Source of the DNA: Anaeromicrobium sediminis
Lineage (GTDB): Bacteria; Bacillota; Clostridia; Peptostreptococcales; Thermotaleaceae
Direction of reading: 5' to 3'
NCBI RefSeq assembly: GCF_002270055.1
Contig: NZ_NIBG01000002.1
Span: 124,001-188,000, forward strand
DNA length: 64,000 bases
Shown: positions 44,152-54,025 of the stretch, piece by piece
Numbering within the stretch: the stretch's first letter is position 1
How the letters are laid out: the number at the start of each line of letters is the position of its first letter
The notes under the pieces: model-generated
What the model was told of the DNA's origin: nothing
The model's input: the letters and a program-made list of their open reading frames with translations, nothing else
Databases searched by the model: none
Program-made: the position numbers and the translations under genes

Positions 44152-45818
44152 TAATTGTCACCTTCTATGTTTTTTAATGGGTTTTGAGTTTCAATATTTG
44201 CAGACTTAATTTCATATGCTTTAGATGATAAAATATTAGCATACTCATACATGTTTTTTTTAGAAAGGTATAATGCTAATTGATTTAATACTTTTTCTTT
44301 TCTTATGATATTAGTATCAATTAGTTCTATAGCAGTATTTAAATTTAATTTAGCATCATGAATCATTTCTATTAAAGATTTCAGACTTTCTTCAACCAAT
44401 ATGTCATTTTCAATTCTTCTTAATAAGAATTTGATGTTTCTACTACCATTATTTGTATCTGTAAAGATTTCTGTATTTTTTGCTCTTACAAAATATCTTT
44501 GAAATTGGTATTGGTTAGTCATATCTTTCTCTGTTATATTATTTAATGAGTCTATAAACTTTTTATCATCTTCAGTTGGTTGTTTAGTATTTCCAGTTAT
44601 TCTTTCGATTTTAAAATTTGCGTTCTTCAACATATTATGAATTTCATCTAATGTAAAGAATTTAATAGATGTTTGAGTATCATGTTTCCAATTTCCATAT
44701 ATTAAATTTCGAATAATTATATAATGCATAATATTAGGAAAGGTAGCTAAAATTTTTCCATCTTTTTTAAGATATTTTCTTATAGTGTTTAAGACATCCA
44801 ATGGAGCATTTAAATGTTTAAGTTCATTTCCAAATATAATATAATCAAAATATTCTTCTTCATACTCTAGATCATCATTTTCAATATTTATACATTTGAC
44901 ATTTGCAAAGGTATTTGAAATCTCTGCAGCTTTTTCATTTAATTCTATTCCATATAAATTAGCATTTTTATAAATATTTTTTATTTGAAGTAAAGTACCA
45001 CCACAACCACAACCTATTTCTAATACATTAATTTTTTCAAATTTAAAATGATCCATTAAATTAATTAAATCAATTTGAATATTGAAATAATAAGAGTTGG
45101 ATAAGCCCCATTTTTCTTCAAATTTCTTTTTATTAAGGGAAAGAAGGTTATTAAATTCCCCTCTATTCTTATTAAAAGAAACACTACCAAAATGATGTAT
45201 AAATACATCCTTACAAAGCATTAACCTATATCCAGCTTTTTTCATTCTAAAGGAGTAATCATCATCTTCAAAATTTCCAGGTGAAAATCTTTCATCTAAT
45301 AGGCCTACTTTTTCTATTACTACTTTTTTAATAAGCATACAGAATCCAATTAACCTTAGTCTTTCTTCCCATGCATCTTTATTAGAAACATTATTTCTTT
45401 CCGCAAATTCTATCATATCTTCATTAGTTTTGTAGTTAGCTTTGATTGTTTGATAATTAGAAGCGTAATTTGAAATGGCTCCTACGGCGCCTATATCATT
45501 AGAACTGTATAAACATTTATTTAAATTTGTAAGCCAATTTGGCGTAACGATTACATCATTATTTAAAAGGAGTATGTTATCACCTTTTGCTATTTCTATT
45601 CCTTGATTGCAGCCTTTAGGAAATCCTAAATTTTCTTCATTGAATATGGCTTGAATATCTTCTTGTTCTTTAAGCCACTGAACGGTTCCATCAGTAGAAT
45701 GATTATCTACAACAATGATCTCATATGTGTCTTTGTCTGTATATTTTCTTATACTATCTATACAAAGCTTTGTATAATTCAATTGATTAAAAGTTAATAT
45801 GATAATACTTGTTTTCAT
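44151..45818 (-). CDS. GT2 glycosyltransferase fused to a SAM methyltransferase
   Basis: A 555-residue protein. Residues ~1-230 are a GT2 domain: SIIILTFNQLNYTKLCIDSI, YEIIVVDNHSTDGT, NEENLGFPKGCNQGI, LLLNNDVIVTPNWL (metal-binding NxD), and NFEDDDYSFR. Residues ~270-420 are a SAM methyltransferase: VLEIGCGCGG (SAM loop), LYGIELNEKAAEI, DYIIFGNELKHL. The remaining ~130 residues are helical. GT2-methyltransferase fusions of this kind are found in flagellin and surface glycosylation loci, where a sugar is attached and capped by methylation. It is the first gene of the minus-strand block. Confidence 0.85.
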   Translation of the reverse strand: MKTSIIILTFNQLNYTKLCIDSIRKYTDKDTYEIIVVDNHSTDGTVQWLKEQEDIQAIFNEENLGFPKGCNQGIEIAKGDNILLLNNDVIVTPNWLTNLNKCLYSSNDIGAVGAISNYASNYQTIKANYKTNEDMIEFAERNNVSNKDAWEERLRLIGFCMLIKKVVIEKVGLLDERFSPGNFEDDDYSFRMKKAGYRLMLCKDVFIHHFGSVSFNKNRGEFNNLLSLNKKKFEEKWGLSNSYYFNIQIDLINLMDHFKFEKINVLEIGCGCGGTLLQIKNIYKNANLYGIELNEKAAEISNTFANVKCINIENDDLEYEEEYFDYIIFGNELKHLNAPLDVLNTIRKYLKKDGKILATFPNIMHYIIIRNLIYGNWKHDTQTSIKFFTLDEIHNMLKNANFKIERITGNTKQPTEDDKKFIDSLNNITEKDMTNQYQFQRYFVRAKNTEIFTDTNNGSRNIKFLLRRIENDILVEESLKSLIEMIHDAKLNLNTAIELIDTNIIRKEKVLNQLALYLSKKNMYEYANILSSKAYEIKSANIETQNPLKNIEGDN

Positions 45819-46049
45819 TGACCCTCAATCCTTCTAATAAGATTTTTGTATTCTTTCTAATACAGTATATTTTTCATATCCAGTTTTGTCACAAGTGTAA
45901 TAAATTTACATAATATAAACTATGATTAGGTAGACAACTACTAATCGTAGGAAAAATCAAGGAAAGAGGAAAGTAATGCCTAATAATCCTGTCTCATTCG
46001 GCTATTGGATTTGTTACGGTAGTCTATATGTATTAAGGAGGGAATAGAC

Positions 46050-47855
46050 TTGCTGTTAAGCTTATGTATGATTGTAAAAAACGAAGAAGATAATCTTCAA
46101 AGATGTCTTGAAAGTGTAAAAGATATAGTAGATGAAATGATCATTGTAGATACAGGTTCTACTGATGATACGGTAAAAATAGCTAAAAGCTATGGAGCAA
46201 AAGTATTTTACTTTCAGTGGAATGGTAATTTTAGTGATGCAAGAAATTATGCATTTGAAAAAGCAAAAGGGAATTGGATTATGAGAATGGATGCAGATGA
46301 AGAATTGAGTGCTACTGATAGAGAAAAAGTTCTACCATTATTGAATAATTCTGATGTAGATGTTTACGTTTTTCAGACATTAAACTATACTGACAATATT
46401 TCAGGCATTGAGACAATTACCAATTTGAATATTCGCTTAATAAGAAATCATAAAGGCTATAAATATAAGAATGCAATTCATGAACAACTATATAAGAGCA
46501 TGGATAGCGCTGAACAAAAAAAATTTGTAATAGAGAAAATCGTAGTTTATCATTATGGATATTTGAATACTATGACTATGAAAAAAAATAAACCTAGTAG
46601 AAATATGAAAATTTTGGAAAATATTTTAGAAAAGGATCCTAACAATAATTTTCATTTATATAATATGGGAAATGAATATCTTAGACTTGGAAAATATAAA
46701 AAAGCTTTAGAATATTATAAAAAAGTATATAAAAAGATTAACCCAGATCTTTTCTATACTCCTAAACTATTAGCAAAGATGATGTTGGCTTTAGATAGAT
46801 TGAAGATGTATGAGGAGGAAATGGAAGTATTAAATACTGGTCTTAAGTATTATCCTAAATTTACTGATTTAGAGTATCAAAGGGCATGTTTGTTTCATAA
46901 ACAAAAGAAATATTCACTAGCTATTAAAGGATTAAAAAAATGTATAAAGATGGGAGAGCCTCCTGTAAGTCTAAAGACCCTTAATGATGTTGGTGGTTAT
47001 AGGGCATATTATGCATTAGCAGAGATTTACTCTAAACTTGGAGATTATGATGAAGCTTATAATTATTATATAGAAACAATTAAAGCAAAGTCTAACTATC
47101 ATATGCCCCTTTATAGAATTGCTGAAAATTTAGAGAAAAGGGGAAAAGAGATAAATGTAATGAAGGCTAGATTAGAGAGATTTTTTGGTAAAAGTTTAAA
47201 TGAAGGTGCATATGCAAAACTTGGGGATATATTCTATGGAATTGAAAAATATGATGTTTCCCTTGAATATTTCTTGAAGGCCCAAGAAATTGTAAATACA
47301 GATAAAAACTTATATTATTGTTTAGGACTAACTCAGATGCATCTTAAAAATTATGAAGAAGCCTATAAATGGTTTGAAAAAGTTGAAGAAGGAGACCGTT
47401 ATGAACAGGCGATATATAAAATGATACTTTGTGATATTCTTTCTAATAATATGGAGAATGCTGAAAAGTTACTTGGTATTGCAAATACTTTCGAAAGTAA
47501 GAATATGACAATTGTGTATAAATCTTTTAAAAACTTGGTAGAGGATAAGGAGTGTGAAATCATAAGCAACGACAAAGAAGAATCTAAAGAGTTTTTAGAT
47601 ATTATTTTTATTCTATTAAATCTTATTATTAAAGTTTCAACGCCTGAAATATTTGAAAAATCACGACAGCTATTAAATCTTATTGATAATGATGAGGCTT
47701 CATTAAAACTTGCAAAGCTTTATTACAATAAAGGATATAGTAATTTAGCTTACCAAGAATTTATAAGATCAATAAAACTGTTTGACAAAATAGATAAAGA
47801 AGGATTGGAAATGATGGGAAATATACTAGATATACCTAGTTCAGTCACAATATAA
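46050..47855 (+). CDS. GT2 glycosyltransferase with TPR repeats
   Basis: A 601-residue protein. Residues ~1-200 are a GT2 domain of the SunS/'TPR glycosyltransferase' type: LSLCMIVKNEEDNLQRCL, DEMIIVDTGSTDDTVKIA, FSDARNYAFEKAKGNWIMRMDADEE (metal-binding DAD). Residues ~205-590 form at least seven tetratricopeptide repeats (LYNMGNEYLRLGKYKKALEYY and similar). SunS-type enzymes glycosylate peptides or surface proteins; a protein acceptor here is plausible. TTG start at 46050 with AAGGAGGG. It lies apart from the minus-strand block, sharing its divergent promoter region (45819-46049). Confidence 0.85.
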   Translation: MLLSLCMIVKNEEDNLQRCLESVKDIVDEMIIVDTGSTDDTVKIAKSYGAKVFYFQWNGNFSDARNYAFEKAKGNWIMRMDADEELSATDREKVLPLLNNSDVDVYVFQTLNYTDNISGIETITNLNIRLIRNHKGYKYKNAIHEQLYKSMDSAEQKKFVIEKIVVYHYGYLNTMTMKKNKPSRNMKILENILEKDPNNNFHLYNMGNEYLRLGKYKKALEYYKKVYKKINPDLFYTPKLLAKMMLALDRLKMYEEEMEVLNTGLKYYPKFTDLEYQRACLFHKQKKYSLAIKGLKKCIKMGEPPVSLKTLNDVGGYRAYYALAEIYSKLGDYDEAYNYYIETIKAKSNYHMPLYRIAENLEKRGKEINVMKARLERFFGKSLNEGAYAKLGDIFYGIEKYDVSLEYFLKAQEIVNTDKNLYYCLGLTQMHLKNYEEAYKWFEKVEEGDRYEQAIYKMILCDILSNNMENAEKLLGIANTFESKNMTIVYKSFKNLVEDKECEIISNDKEESKEFLDIIFILLNLIIKVSTPEIFEKSRQLLNLIDNDEASLKLAKLYYNKGYSNLAYQEFIRSIKLFDKIDKEGLEMMGNILDIPSSVTI

Positions 47856-48072
47856 AAATTGAGCGAAGATATATTATAGGTAAAATTCCTTTAAAGGATA
47901 CTACTATTAATAGTAGTATGTCATTTGAAACCTTTTTTCCTAAACACATGTAATTATACATACCAAATACTTTGTACGGTTCTTTTAGACTGATTTGGGA
48001 TGGTTCTGTTTATGGTCTTATCATATGATATAATTATAGTGTGAAAAATAAAAATAGGAACTAGGTGAGATT

Positions 48073-48627
48073 ATGACATATTATAAAAAAGATAATGTCT
48101 TTAAGCAATTCTTTGAGAATAGGGAATATCTTATAGCTCAATTTAAAAAGGGAGATTTGACCAAAAGGGAGTTTATAGAAGAACACTTTTATTTTATACA
48201 AAGGTTAAACTTAAAGCCCTTTAAATATAGGATAGATTCCTTTGAAAAGGGTCTTTATAATTATCAATATTATAATATGCTTGCAAAATATAATTATATG
48301 AAATCAAAGGATAAGAAAATCATAGAGAAGCATCCTACCATGGCTCAGGAGTTTAGGAGAAAGGCAAATCACTTTTATATGCAAAAGGATAAATCTACAC
48401 TAAAACTATTAAGGTATCTAGAATTTGAAAATGTGGAGGCCTATTATATAAAAGTAAAATCTAAGGAGTTAGATGGAAAATTATTTGAAATAGTCTTAAA
48501 GGATTATGACAATGTGATACTACATTCCATAAGTCCATGGCTTGCAGATGAGTTGAGAAATGAATGGGTATTTGAGGATAAAAAGAAAAAGTCATTAATA
48601 GATAAATATATTAATGAAAGATATTAA
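48073..48627 (+). CDS. Conserved hypothetical protein, charged and helical
   Basis: A 184-residue protein I cannot assign to a named family with certainty. It is rich in Lys, Glu, Tyr and Phe with helical segments (FKQFFENREYLIAQFKKGDL, REFIEEHFYFIQRLNLKPF) and a beta-rich C-terminal part (VEAYYIKVKSKELDGKLFEIVLKDY). No membrane segment and no cysteine. It is likely to be a cytoplasmic protein restricted to Clostridia. It is separated from the upstream glycosyltransferase by 217 bp and has its own terminator. ATG follows AGGTGAG. Confidence 0.65.
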   Translation: MTYYKKDNVFKQFFENREYLIAQFKKGDLTKREFIEEHFYFIQRLNLKPFKYRIDSFEKGLYNYQYYNMLAKYNYMKSKDKKIIEKHPTMAQEFRRKANHFYMQKDKSTLKLLRYLEFENVEAYYIKVKSKELDGKLFEIVLKDYDNVILHSISPWLADELRNEWVFEDKKKKSLIDKYINERY

Positions 48628-48647
48628 TGTTAATATAAGTTAATTAG

Positions 48648-48678
48648 ATGCTTGCAGAATATGCAAGCGTTTTTTTAT
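48648..48678 (+). terminator. Terminator before the arginine cluster
   Basis: GCTTGCA-GAATA-TGCAAGC stem followed by GTTTTTTT. Confidence 0.88.
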
Positions 48679-48709
48679 GCATATAAATGCATAAAAATTC
48701 AAAAAACTA

Positions 48710-48764
48710 TTGAAAATAACTGAAAATGTATGTATAATTATTAAAAATGTATAATAAATATACA
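48710..48764 (+). promoter_or_regulatory. argF promoter embedded in ArgR-like boxes
   Basis: TTGAAA (48710-48715) and TATAAT (48733-48738) are spaced by 17 bp. Two TGTATAAT-containing boxes follow each other: TGTATAATTATTAAA at 48731-48745 and TGTATAATAAATATACA at 48748-48764. Their AT-rich, imperfectly palindromic form and tandem placement resemble ARG boxes bound by ArgR/AhrC. Because one box covers the -10 element, arginine-dependent repression is the expected mode. Confidence 0.65.
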
Positions 48765-48788
48765 TAAAGTGTGTAGAGGAGGGTAATT

Positions 48789-49733
48789 ATGAAGTTAAAA
48801 GGAAAACACCTAATTAGTCTTAAGGATTATACAAAGGAAGAGATTTTATATTTAATAGATTTAGCTAAAGAAGTTAAAAATGAAAAAAAATCTGGCTCCG
48901 TAAAGAAAAAATTAAAGGGGAAAAATATTGCTCTTATATTTGAAAAACCATCTACTAGAACTAGATGTGCATTCACAGTTGCCTGTGTAGATGAAGGAGC
49001 CCATGGAGAGTATTTAGGTAAAAATGATATTCAATTGGGACATAAGGAAAGTATAGAGGATACGGCGAGAGTTTTAGGTAGATATTTTGATGGAATACAG
49101 TTTAGAGGGTTTGAGCAACATACGGTGGAAGCCCTAGCTAAATATAGTGGAGTTCCCGTATGGAACGGACTTACGGATTTATTTCACCCAACTCAAGTGT
49201 TAGCAGACTTTTTAACTATTAAAGAACATGTAGGAAAGCTAGAGGGAGTTAATATGGTTTATATGGGTGATGGCAGAAATAATATGGCTAATAGTCTCAT
49301 GATAGGAGCAGCTAAGGTAGGTATTAATTTTACCATAATAGGTCCTAAGGAATTATGGCCAGAAGAAGAATTATTACAAGAGTGTAAGAAAATTGCAACA
49401 TCAAAGATAGAAGTTACAGAAAATATTGAAGATTGTGTAAAAAATGCCCAGGTCATATATACAGATGTATGGTGTTCCATGGGTGAAGAAGACAAGGCGA
49501 AAGAGAGAATTGAATTATTAAAGGACTATCAAGTGACAGAAGAGTTCATGAACATGAATAAATCCTATAACACCATATTCATGCATTGTCTACCAGCAGT
49601 CAGAGGAAATGAAGTAACTAAGGAAGTTATAGATGGAGATAAATCTGTAGTATTTGATCAGGCAGAAAATAGAATGCATACCATAAAGGCCGTTATGGTG
49701 GCAACCTTAATTGAAAAAGAGGAAGCCGTATGA
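48789..49733 (+). CDS. argF: Ornithine carbamoyltransferase
   Basis: A 314-residue enzyme that joins ornithine and carbamoyl phosphate into citrulline. The carbamoyl-phosphate loop is [12 protein letters not shown] near residue 55. HPTQVLADF supplies the second phosphate contact. The ornithine-binding and catalytic HCLPAVRG segment lies near residue 260. It is the first gene of the argFCJBD-carAB cluster and overlaps argC by four bases. An anabolic role fits the neighbours. ATG follows GAGGAGGG. Confidence 0.97.
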   Translation: MKLKGKHLISLKDYTKEEILYLIDLAKEVKNEKKSGSVKKKLKGKNIALIFEKPSTRTRCAFTVACVDEGAHGEYLGKNDIQLGHKESIEDTARVLGRYFDGIQFRGFEQHTVEALAKYSGVPVWNGLTDLFHPTQVLADFLTIKEHVGKLEGVNMVYMGDGRNNMANSLMIGAAKVGINFTIIGPKELWPEEELLQECKKIATSKIEVTENIEDCVKNAQVIYTDVWCSMGEEDKAKERIELLKDYQVTEEFMNMNKSYNTIFMHCLPAVRGNEVTKEVIDGDKSVVFDQAENRMHTIKAVMVATLIEKEEAV

Positions 49734-50767
49734 TAAAGGTAGGAATTGTGGGTGCTACTGGGTATGTGGGCCAAGAACTCATAAGAATTTTAACTAATCA
49801 CAATAAGGTGAAAATAGAGTTTATAACTTCTAGTTCCTATGAAGGAGAAGAATATAACAATATCTATTTAAATTACAATAATATATTTAACCACATATGT
49901 GAAGAGGAAAATATTAATGAGTTAATAAAAAAGGTAGATCTTTTATTTATGGCTCTACCCCATGGCATGGCCCATGAAAAAATTCATGAAAAGATCCTCA
50001 ATAAGGTAAAAGTCATTGACCTAGGAGCAGACTTTAGATTTGATAACATAGGCACCTATGAAGAATATTATAAGGTACATCATGAAAATAAAAAATTAAA
50101 TGAAGAGGCCGTATATGGATTATGCGAAGTATATAAAGATAAGATAAAAAAATCATCTTTAGTGGGAAATCCAGGGTGCTATACTACTTGTTCCATACTT
50201 AGTTTAGCACCTCTAGTAAAAAATAAATTAATAGACTTTAACCATATTATAATAGATGCAAAATCGGGTATATCTGGAATGGGAAGGGGTCTTAATCTAG
50301 AGGCCCATTACACTCAATCTAATGAATCCATAGAAGCTTATAAAATATTTAACCATAGACACACACCAGAAATTGAAGAAAAATTATCAGAAATAGGTGA
50401 GAATAAGGTGAATGTGACCTTTACACCCCATTTAATTCCCATGAATAGGGGAATATTAACTACTTCCTATTGTAAATTAACCAAGGATGTAGATTATGAT
50501 CATATAAAAAAATTGTACTTAGATTATTATAAGGATTCACCATTTATAAGGATTTTAAATGAAAACATAAGCCCATCTACTAAATGGGTTAAAGGATCCA
50601 ATTATGTGGATATGAATTTCTTTGTAAAGGATGGTAGATTAATAGTCATATCAGCCCTTGATAATTTAGTTAAGGGAGCAGCAGGTCAGGCCGTTCAGAA
50701 TATGAATTTAATATTTAATTTAGATGAAACTACAGGATTAAAAATGGTACCCATATTTACAGCTTAA
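49730..50767 (+). CDS. argC: N-acetyl-gamma-glutamyl-phosphate reductase
   Basis: A 345-residue NADP-dependent enzyme, third step of ornithine synthesis. The N-terminal cofactor motif is [18 protein letters not shown]. The catalytic cysteine is Cys150 in GNPGCYTT. The substrate-binding His segment is [12 protein letters not shown]. It overlaps the end of argF by four bases and leaves 14 bp before argJ, which carries its own AAGGAGGA site. Confidence 0.97.
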   Translation: MIKVGIVGATGYVGQELIRILTNHNKVKIEFITSSSYEGEEYNNIYLNYNNIFNHICEEENINELIKKVDLLFMALPHGMAHEKIHEKILNKVKVIDLGADFRFDNIGTYEEYYKVHHENKKLNEEAVYGLCEVYKDKIKKSSLVGNPGCYTTCSILSLAPLVKNKLIDFNHIIIDAKSGISGMGRGLNLEAHYTQSNESIEAYKIFNHRHTPEIEEKLSEIGENKVNVTFTPHLIPMNRGILTTSYCKLTKDVDYDHIKKLYLDYYKDSPFIRILNENISPSTKWVKGSNYVDMNFFVKDGRLIVISALDNLVKGAAGQAVQNMNLIFNLDETTGLKMVPIFTA

Positions 50768-50781
50768 AAGGAGGAATTAGG

Positions 50782-52002
50782 ATGAAACTAATTAAGGGAG
50801 GAGTTATTTCACCAAAGGGATTTATGGCATCGGGAATTTATTCAGGAGTTAAAAGAAAGAGAAAGGACTTATCCTTAATATATTGTAAAGGTGGAACTAC
50901 TACTGTGGGCATGTTTACTACTAACAAAGTAAAGGCGGCTCCCGTATTAGTAAATGAGGAAACATTAAATAAAAACAATAATATAAAGGCCCTAGTGATA
51001 AATAGTGGTGTGGCAAATGCCTGCACTGGGAAAAAGGGATATGAAGATGCTAAAGAAATGACAAAGATAACAGGCCAAAGTTTAAATATAAAAAGTAATG
51101 AAGTATTAGTTGCGTCTACGGGAGTAATAGGTGAGTTTTTACCTATGGATAAGATTGAAGAGGGCATAAAGAAATTGAGTAAGGAGTTAGGCAATAGTAT
51201 TGATCATGGAAAATGGGCAGCAGAAGGAATAATGACTACAGATACATTTATAAAGGAGATGGCCGTTGAAATAAATATAGGTGGAGTACCTATAAAAATA
51301 GGAGCCATGGCAAAGGGATCTGGAATGATACATCCTAATATGGCCACTATGCTTAGTTTTGTAACTACAGATATAAACATGGATAAGGAGTTATTAAATA
51401 AGGCATTAAAAGAAAGTGTGGAAGATTCTTATAATATGATTTCTGTAGATGGAGATACATCCACAAATGACATGGTAATTTTAATGGCCAGTGGGCAGGG
51501 GAAAAATGATTTAATTAACAATGAAGATGAGGATTATAAAAAATTTAAAGATGCCCTTCATCTTATAAACACTACTTTAGCTAAGAAGATAGCAAAGGAT
51601 GGGGAAGGCGCTACTAAATTAATAGAAGTACAGGTTAAAGGTGCAATAAGCAAGGATGATGGTAAAAAAATATGTAAATCCATATTAATGTCTAACTTAG
51701 TTAAGACGGCCATATATGGAGAGGACCCTAATTGGGGAAGAATAATAGCAGCAGCTGGATATTCAAAGGGGAATTTTAATCCTCACAAAGTAGATTTATC
51801 CCTAAGTAATAGTGAGGAGGAAATAGAACTTATGAAGGATGGAACTCCTTGTATATTTCACGAAAAAACAGCCAAAAAGATTATGGAATCAGACTTAATA
51901 ATAATAAGTATAGACCTTAAGGAAGGAAATAATCATGTGAAAGGTTGGGGATGTGATTTTAGTCATGATTATGTGAAGATAAATGCATCCTATAGAAGTT
52001 GA
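50782..52002 (+). CDS. argJ: Bifunctional ornithine acetyltransferase / N-acetylglutamate synthase
   Basis: A 406-residue enzyme that recycles the acetyl group from N-acetylornithine onto glutamate. It is self-cleaving: the conserved KGSGMIHPNMATML segment contains Thr189, where the chain cuts itself into two subunits. The presence of ArgJ means the cyclic pathway is used, which explains why no argA or argE is seen here. Whether it can also use acetyl-CoA (bifunctional) or only transacetylate cannot be read from sequence alone. Overlaps the argB start. Confidence 0.95.
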   Translation: MKLIKGGVISPKGFMASGIYSGVKRKRKDLSLIYCKGGTTTVGMFTTNKVKAAPVLVNEETLNKNNNIKALVINSGVANACTGKKGYEDAKEMTKITGQSLNIKSNEVLVASTGVIGEFLPMDKIEEGIKKLSKELGNSIDHGKWAAEGIMTTDTFIKEMAVEINIGGVPIKIGAMAKGSGMIHPNMATMLSFVTTDINMDKELLNKALKESVEDSYNMISVDGDTSTNDMVILMASGQGKNDLINNEDEDYKKFKDALHLINTTLAKKIAKDGEGATKLIEVQVKGAISKDDGKKICKSILMSNLVKTAIYGEDPNWGRIIAAAGYSKGNFNPHKVDLSLSNSEEEIELMKDGTPCIFHEKTAKKIMESDLIIISIDLKEGNNHVKGWGCDFSHDYVKINASYRS

Positions 52003-52004
52003 GT

Positions 52005-52811
52005 ATGAGTATAGATGGGAAAAAGATAGTAGTAATTAAATATGGGGGAAGTGCTCTTTCAAAAAGTGATTCCATAAAAAATATAAGTGAAGATATATGC
52101 TATTTAAAAAGCAAGGGAATGTATCCCGTAATTGTCCATGGAGGGGGCCCTTATATAAGTGAAGAGATGAAAAAAAGTGGAAAGGAAAGTCTATTCATAG
52201 AAGGTTTAAGGGTTACTGATAAAGAGACGGTGGAGATAGTAAAAAAAGTTCTAATAGGCCAAGTAAATAAGGACCTTGTTGTAGAGATAAATAAATTTAA
52301 AGGAAATGCTATAGGCATTAGTGGCATTGATGGAAATTTAATAGAAGTAAGTAAAAAATATATAAATAATATGGATTTGGGATTTGTAGGTAATATAGAA
52401 AAGATAAATAAGAACATATTGAAGATTTTAATTGAATCAGGTTATACACCTGTAATCGCTCCCCTTGGAGTAGATGAAAAAAATGACGTATATAATGTAA
52501 ATGCAGATTATGGAGCAACTCATATAGCCACAGCCTTAGGTGCTCATACATTAATATTTTTAACAGATGTGGCGGGCATATTAAGGGACAGTAATGATGA
52601 GTCTTCTTTAATAGAAAAGATAGAAATTGATGAAGTGGATGACTATATAGAGAAAGGTATTATAAGTGGCGGAATGATACCTAAAATTAAATGTTGTGTA
52701 AAAGGGATAAAAGATAATGTAAAAAAGGTTTATATAACTAATGGGAAAAATAAAAACTGTGTAAGAGATGTGTTTTTTAATAAAAAACTAAAGAAAACCT
52801 TAGTAGTTTAG
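52005..52811 (+). CDS. argB: N-acetylglutamate kinase
   Basis: A 268-residue amino acid kinase, the second step and usual arginine-inhibited control point. Motifs: VIKYGGSALS (Lys of the phosphate-binding site), VHGGGPYIS, FIEGLRVTD, NVNADYGATHIATALGA, and LTDVAGIL. The ATG at 52005 is preferred; an in-frame TTG six bases earlier overlaps the argJ stop. The N-terminal helix that hexameric, arginine-sensitive kinases carry is short or absent, so feedback inhibition is uncertain. Confidence 0.95.
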   Translation: MSIDGKKIVVIKYGGSALSKSDSIKNISEDICYLKSKGMYPVIVHGGGPYISEEMKKSGKESLFIEGLRVTDKETVEIVKKVLIGQVNKDLVVEINKFKGNAIGISGIDGNLIEVSKKYINNMDLGFVGNIEKINKNILKILIESGYTPVIAPLGVDEKNDVYNVNADYGATHIATALGAHTLIFLTDVAGILRDSNDESSLIEKIEIDEVDDYIEKGIISGGMIPKIKCCVKGIKDNVKKVYITNGKNKNCVRDVFFNKKLKKTLVV

Positions 52812-52834
52812 AAGGTACAAGGGGAGGGAGACGA

Positions 52835-54025
52835 GTGGAGAAAAATTGGATTAATGAAGGTAAGAATCTATTTATGAATGTATATAAGCAAAAGGATTTA
52901 GTTATAGACCATGGGGACGGACCCTATGTATGGGATACGGATGGAAAAAAGTATGTAGATTTTGTATCGGGAGTGGCAGTTAACTCATTAGGCTACAAGA
53001 ACAAAGAATGGATGGATAATATAGTGGAACAATTAAATAAGATACATCATTGTTCAAATATCTACTGGAATAAACCGTCCATTGAACTGGCCAAGGCTCT
53101 TGTAAGTAAAAGTGAGCTAGATAAGGTATTCTTTGTAAATAGTGGTACGGAAGCTGTGGAGGCTGCCATTAAACTTGGTAGAAAATATGGACTTAAAGAT
53201 GATAAAAATGAAATTATAGCCATGAAAAATTCCTTCCATGGAAGAACTTTAGGAGCTTTAAGTGTTACGGGGCAGGGTAAATATCAAGATGATTTTAAGC
53301 CCTTAATACCTGGTATAAAGTTTGGAGAATTTAATGATTTTGAAAGTGTAAAAAAACTAGTGAATAAAAAGACTTGTGCCATAATAGTTGAGCCAATCCA
53401 AGGTGAGGGCGGCATTCATGTGGCAACAAAGGAATTTTTACAAGACTTAAGAGATCTATGTACTAAGGAAGATATAGTTTTAATATTCGATGAAGTTCAA
53501 TGTGGAATAGGTAGGACGGGATATTTGTTTGCTTATGAATATTTCAATATATGTCCAGATATAATCTGTATGGCAAAGGGCCTAGGGGCAGGATTTCCCA
53601 TAGGGGCTGTTATGGCTAATGAAAAGGTAGCTAGTGCATTTGTTCCAGGAGATCATGGATGTACCTTTGGTGGAAATCCACTAGCTACAAGTGGAGCAAA
53701 GGTAGTAATAGAGAAATTATCTAGTGAAAATATGTTAGATAGCATAAGAGAAAACTCTAAGTTACTATATGAAGAATTAGAAAAATTAAAGGTCCATAAT
53801 GATTTAATAAGTTTCATTAGGGGCGTTGGTTATATGCTAGGTGTGGAATTTAATGTACCAGTTAATGGGATTATAGATAATTGTAAGGAGAAGGGACTAT
53901 TATTAGTAGGAGCTGGAGAGAAGGTTATAAGAATAGTGCCGCCTCTTATTATAGAAAAGAAACATATTTATGAAGGAATAGACATATTAAAAGATGTCTT
54001 AGGAGGGATGAAAGATGAAGGCTAG
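52835..54025 (+). CDS. argD: N-acetylornithine aminotransferase
   Basis: A 396-residue PLP-dependent aminotransferase (class III) that makes N-acetylornithine. Seen: FVSGVAVNSLGY, NSGTEAVEAAIKLGRKYG, FHGRTLGALS, EPIQGEGGIHVA, FDEVQCGIGRTG, and MAKGLGAGFPIGA, in which the Lys holds PLP. The start is GTG with GGGGAGGGAG upstream. Its last 11 bases overlap the carA start. Confidence 0.96.
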   Translation: MEKNWINEGKNLFMNVYKQKDLVIDHGDGPYVWDTDGKKYVDFVSGVAVNSLGYKNKEWMDNIVEQLNKIHHCSNIYWNKPSIELAKALVSKSELDKVFFVNSGTEAVEAAIKLGRKYGLKDDKNEIIAMKNSFHGRTLGALSVTGQGKYQDDFKPLIPGIKFGEFNDFESVKKLVNKKTCAIIVEPIQGEGGIHVATKEFLQDLRDLCTKEDIVLIFDEVQCGIGRTGYLFAYEYFNICPDIICMAKGLGAGFPIGAVMANEKVASAFVPGDHGCTFGGNPLATSGAKVVIEKLSSENMLDSIRENSKLLYEELEKLKVHNDLISFIRGVGYMLGVEFNVPVNGIIDNCKEKGLLLVGAGEKVIRIVPPLIIEKKHIYEGIDILKDVLGGMKDEG

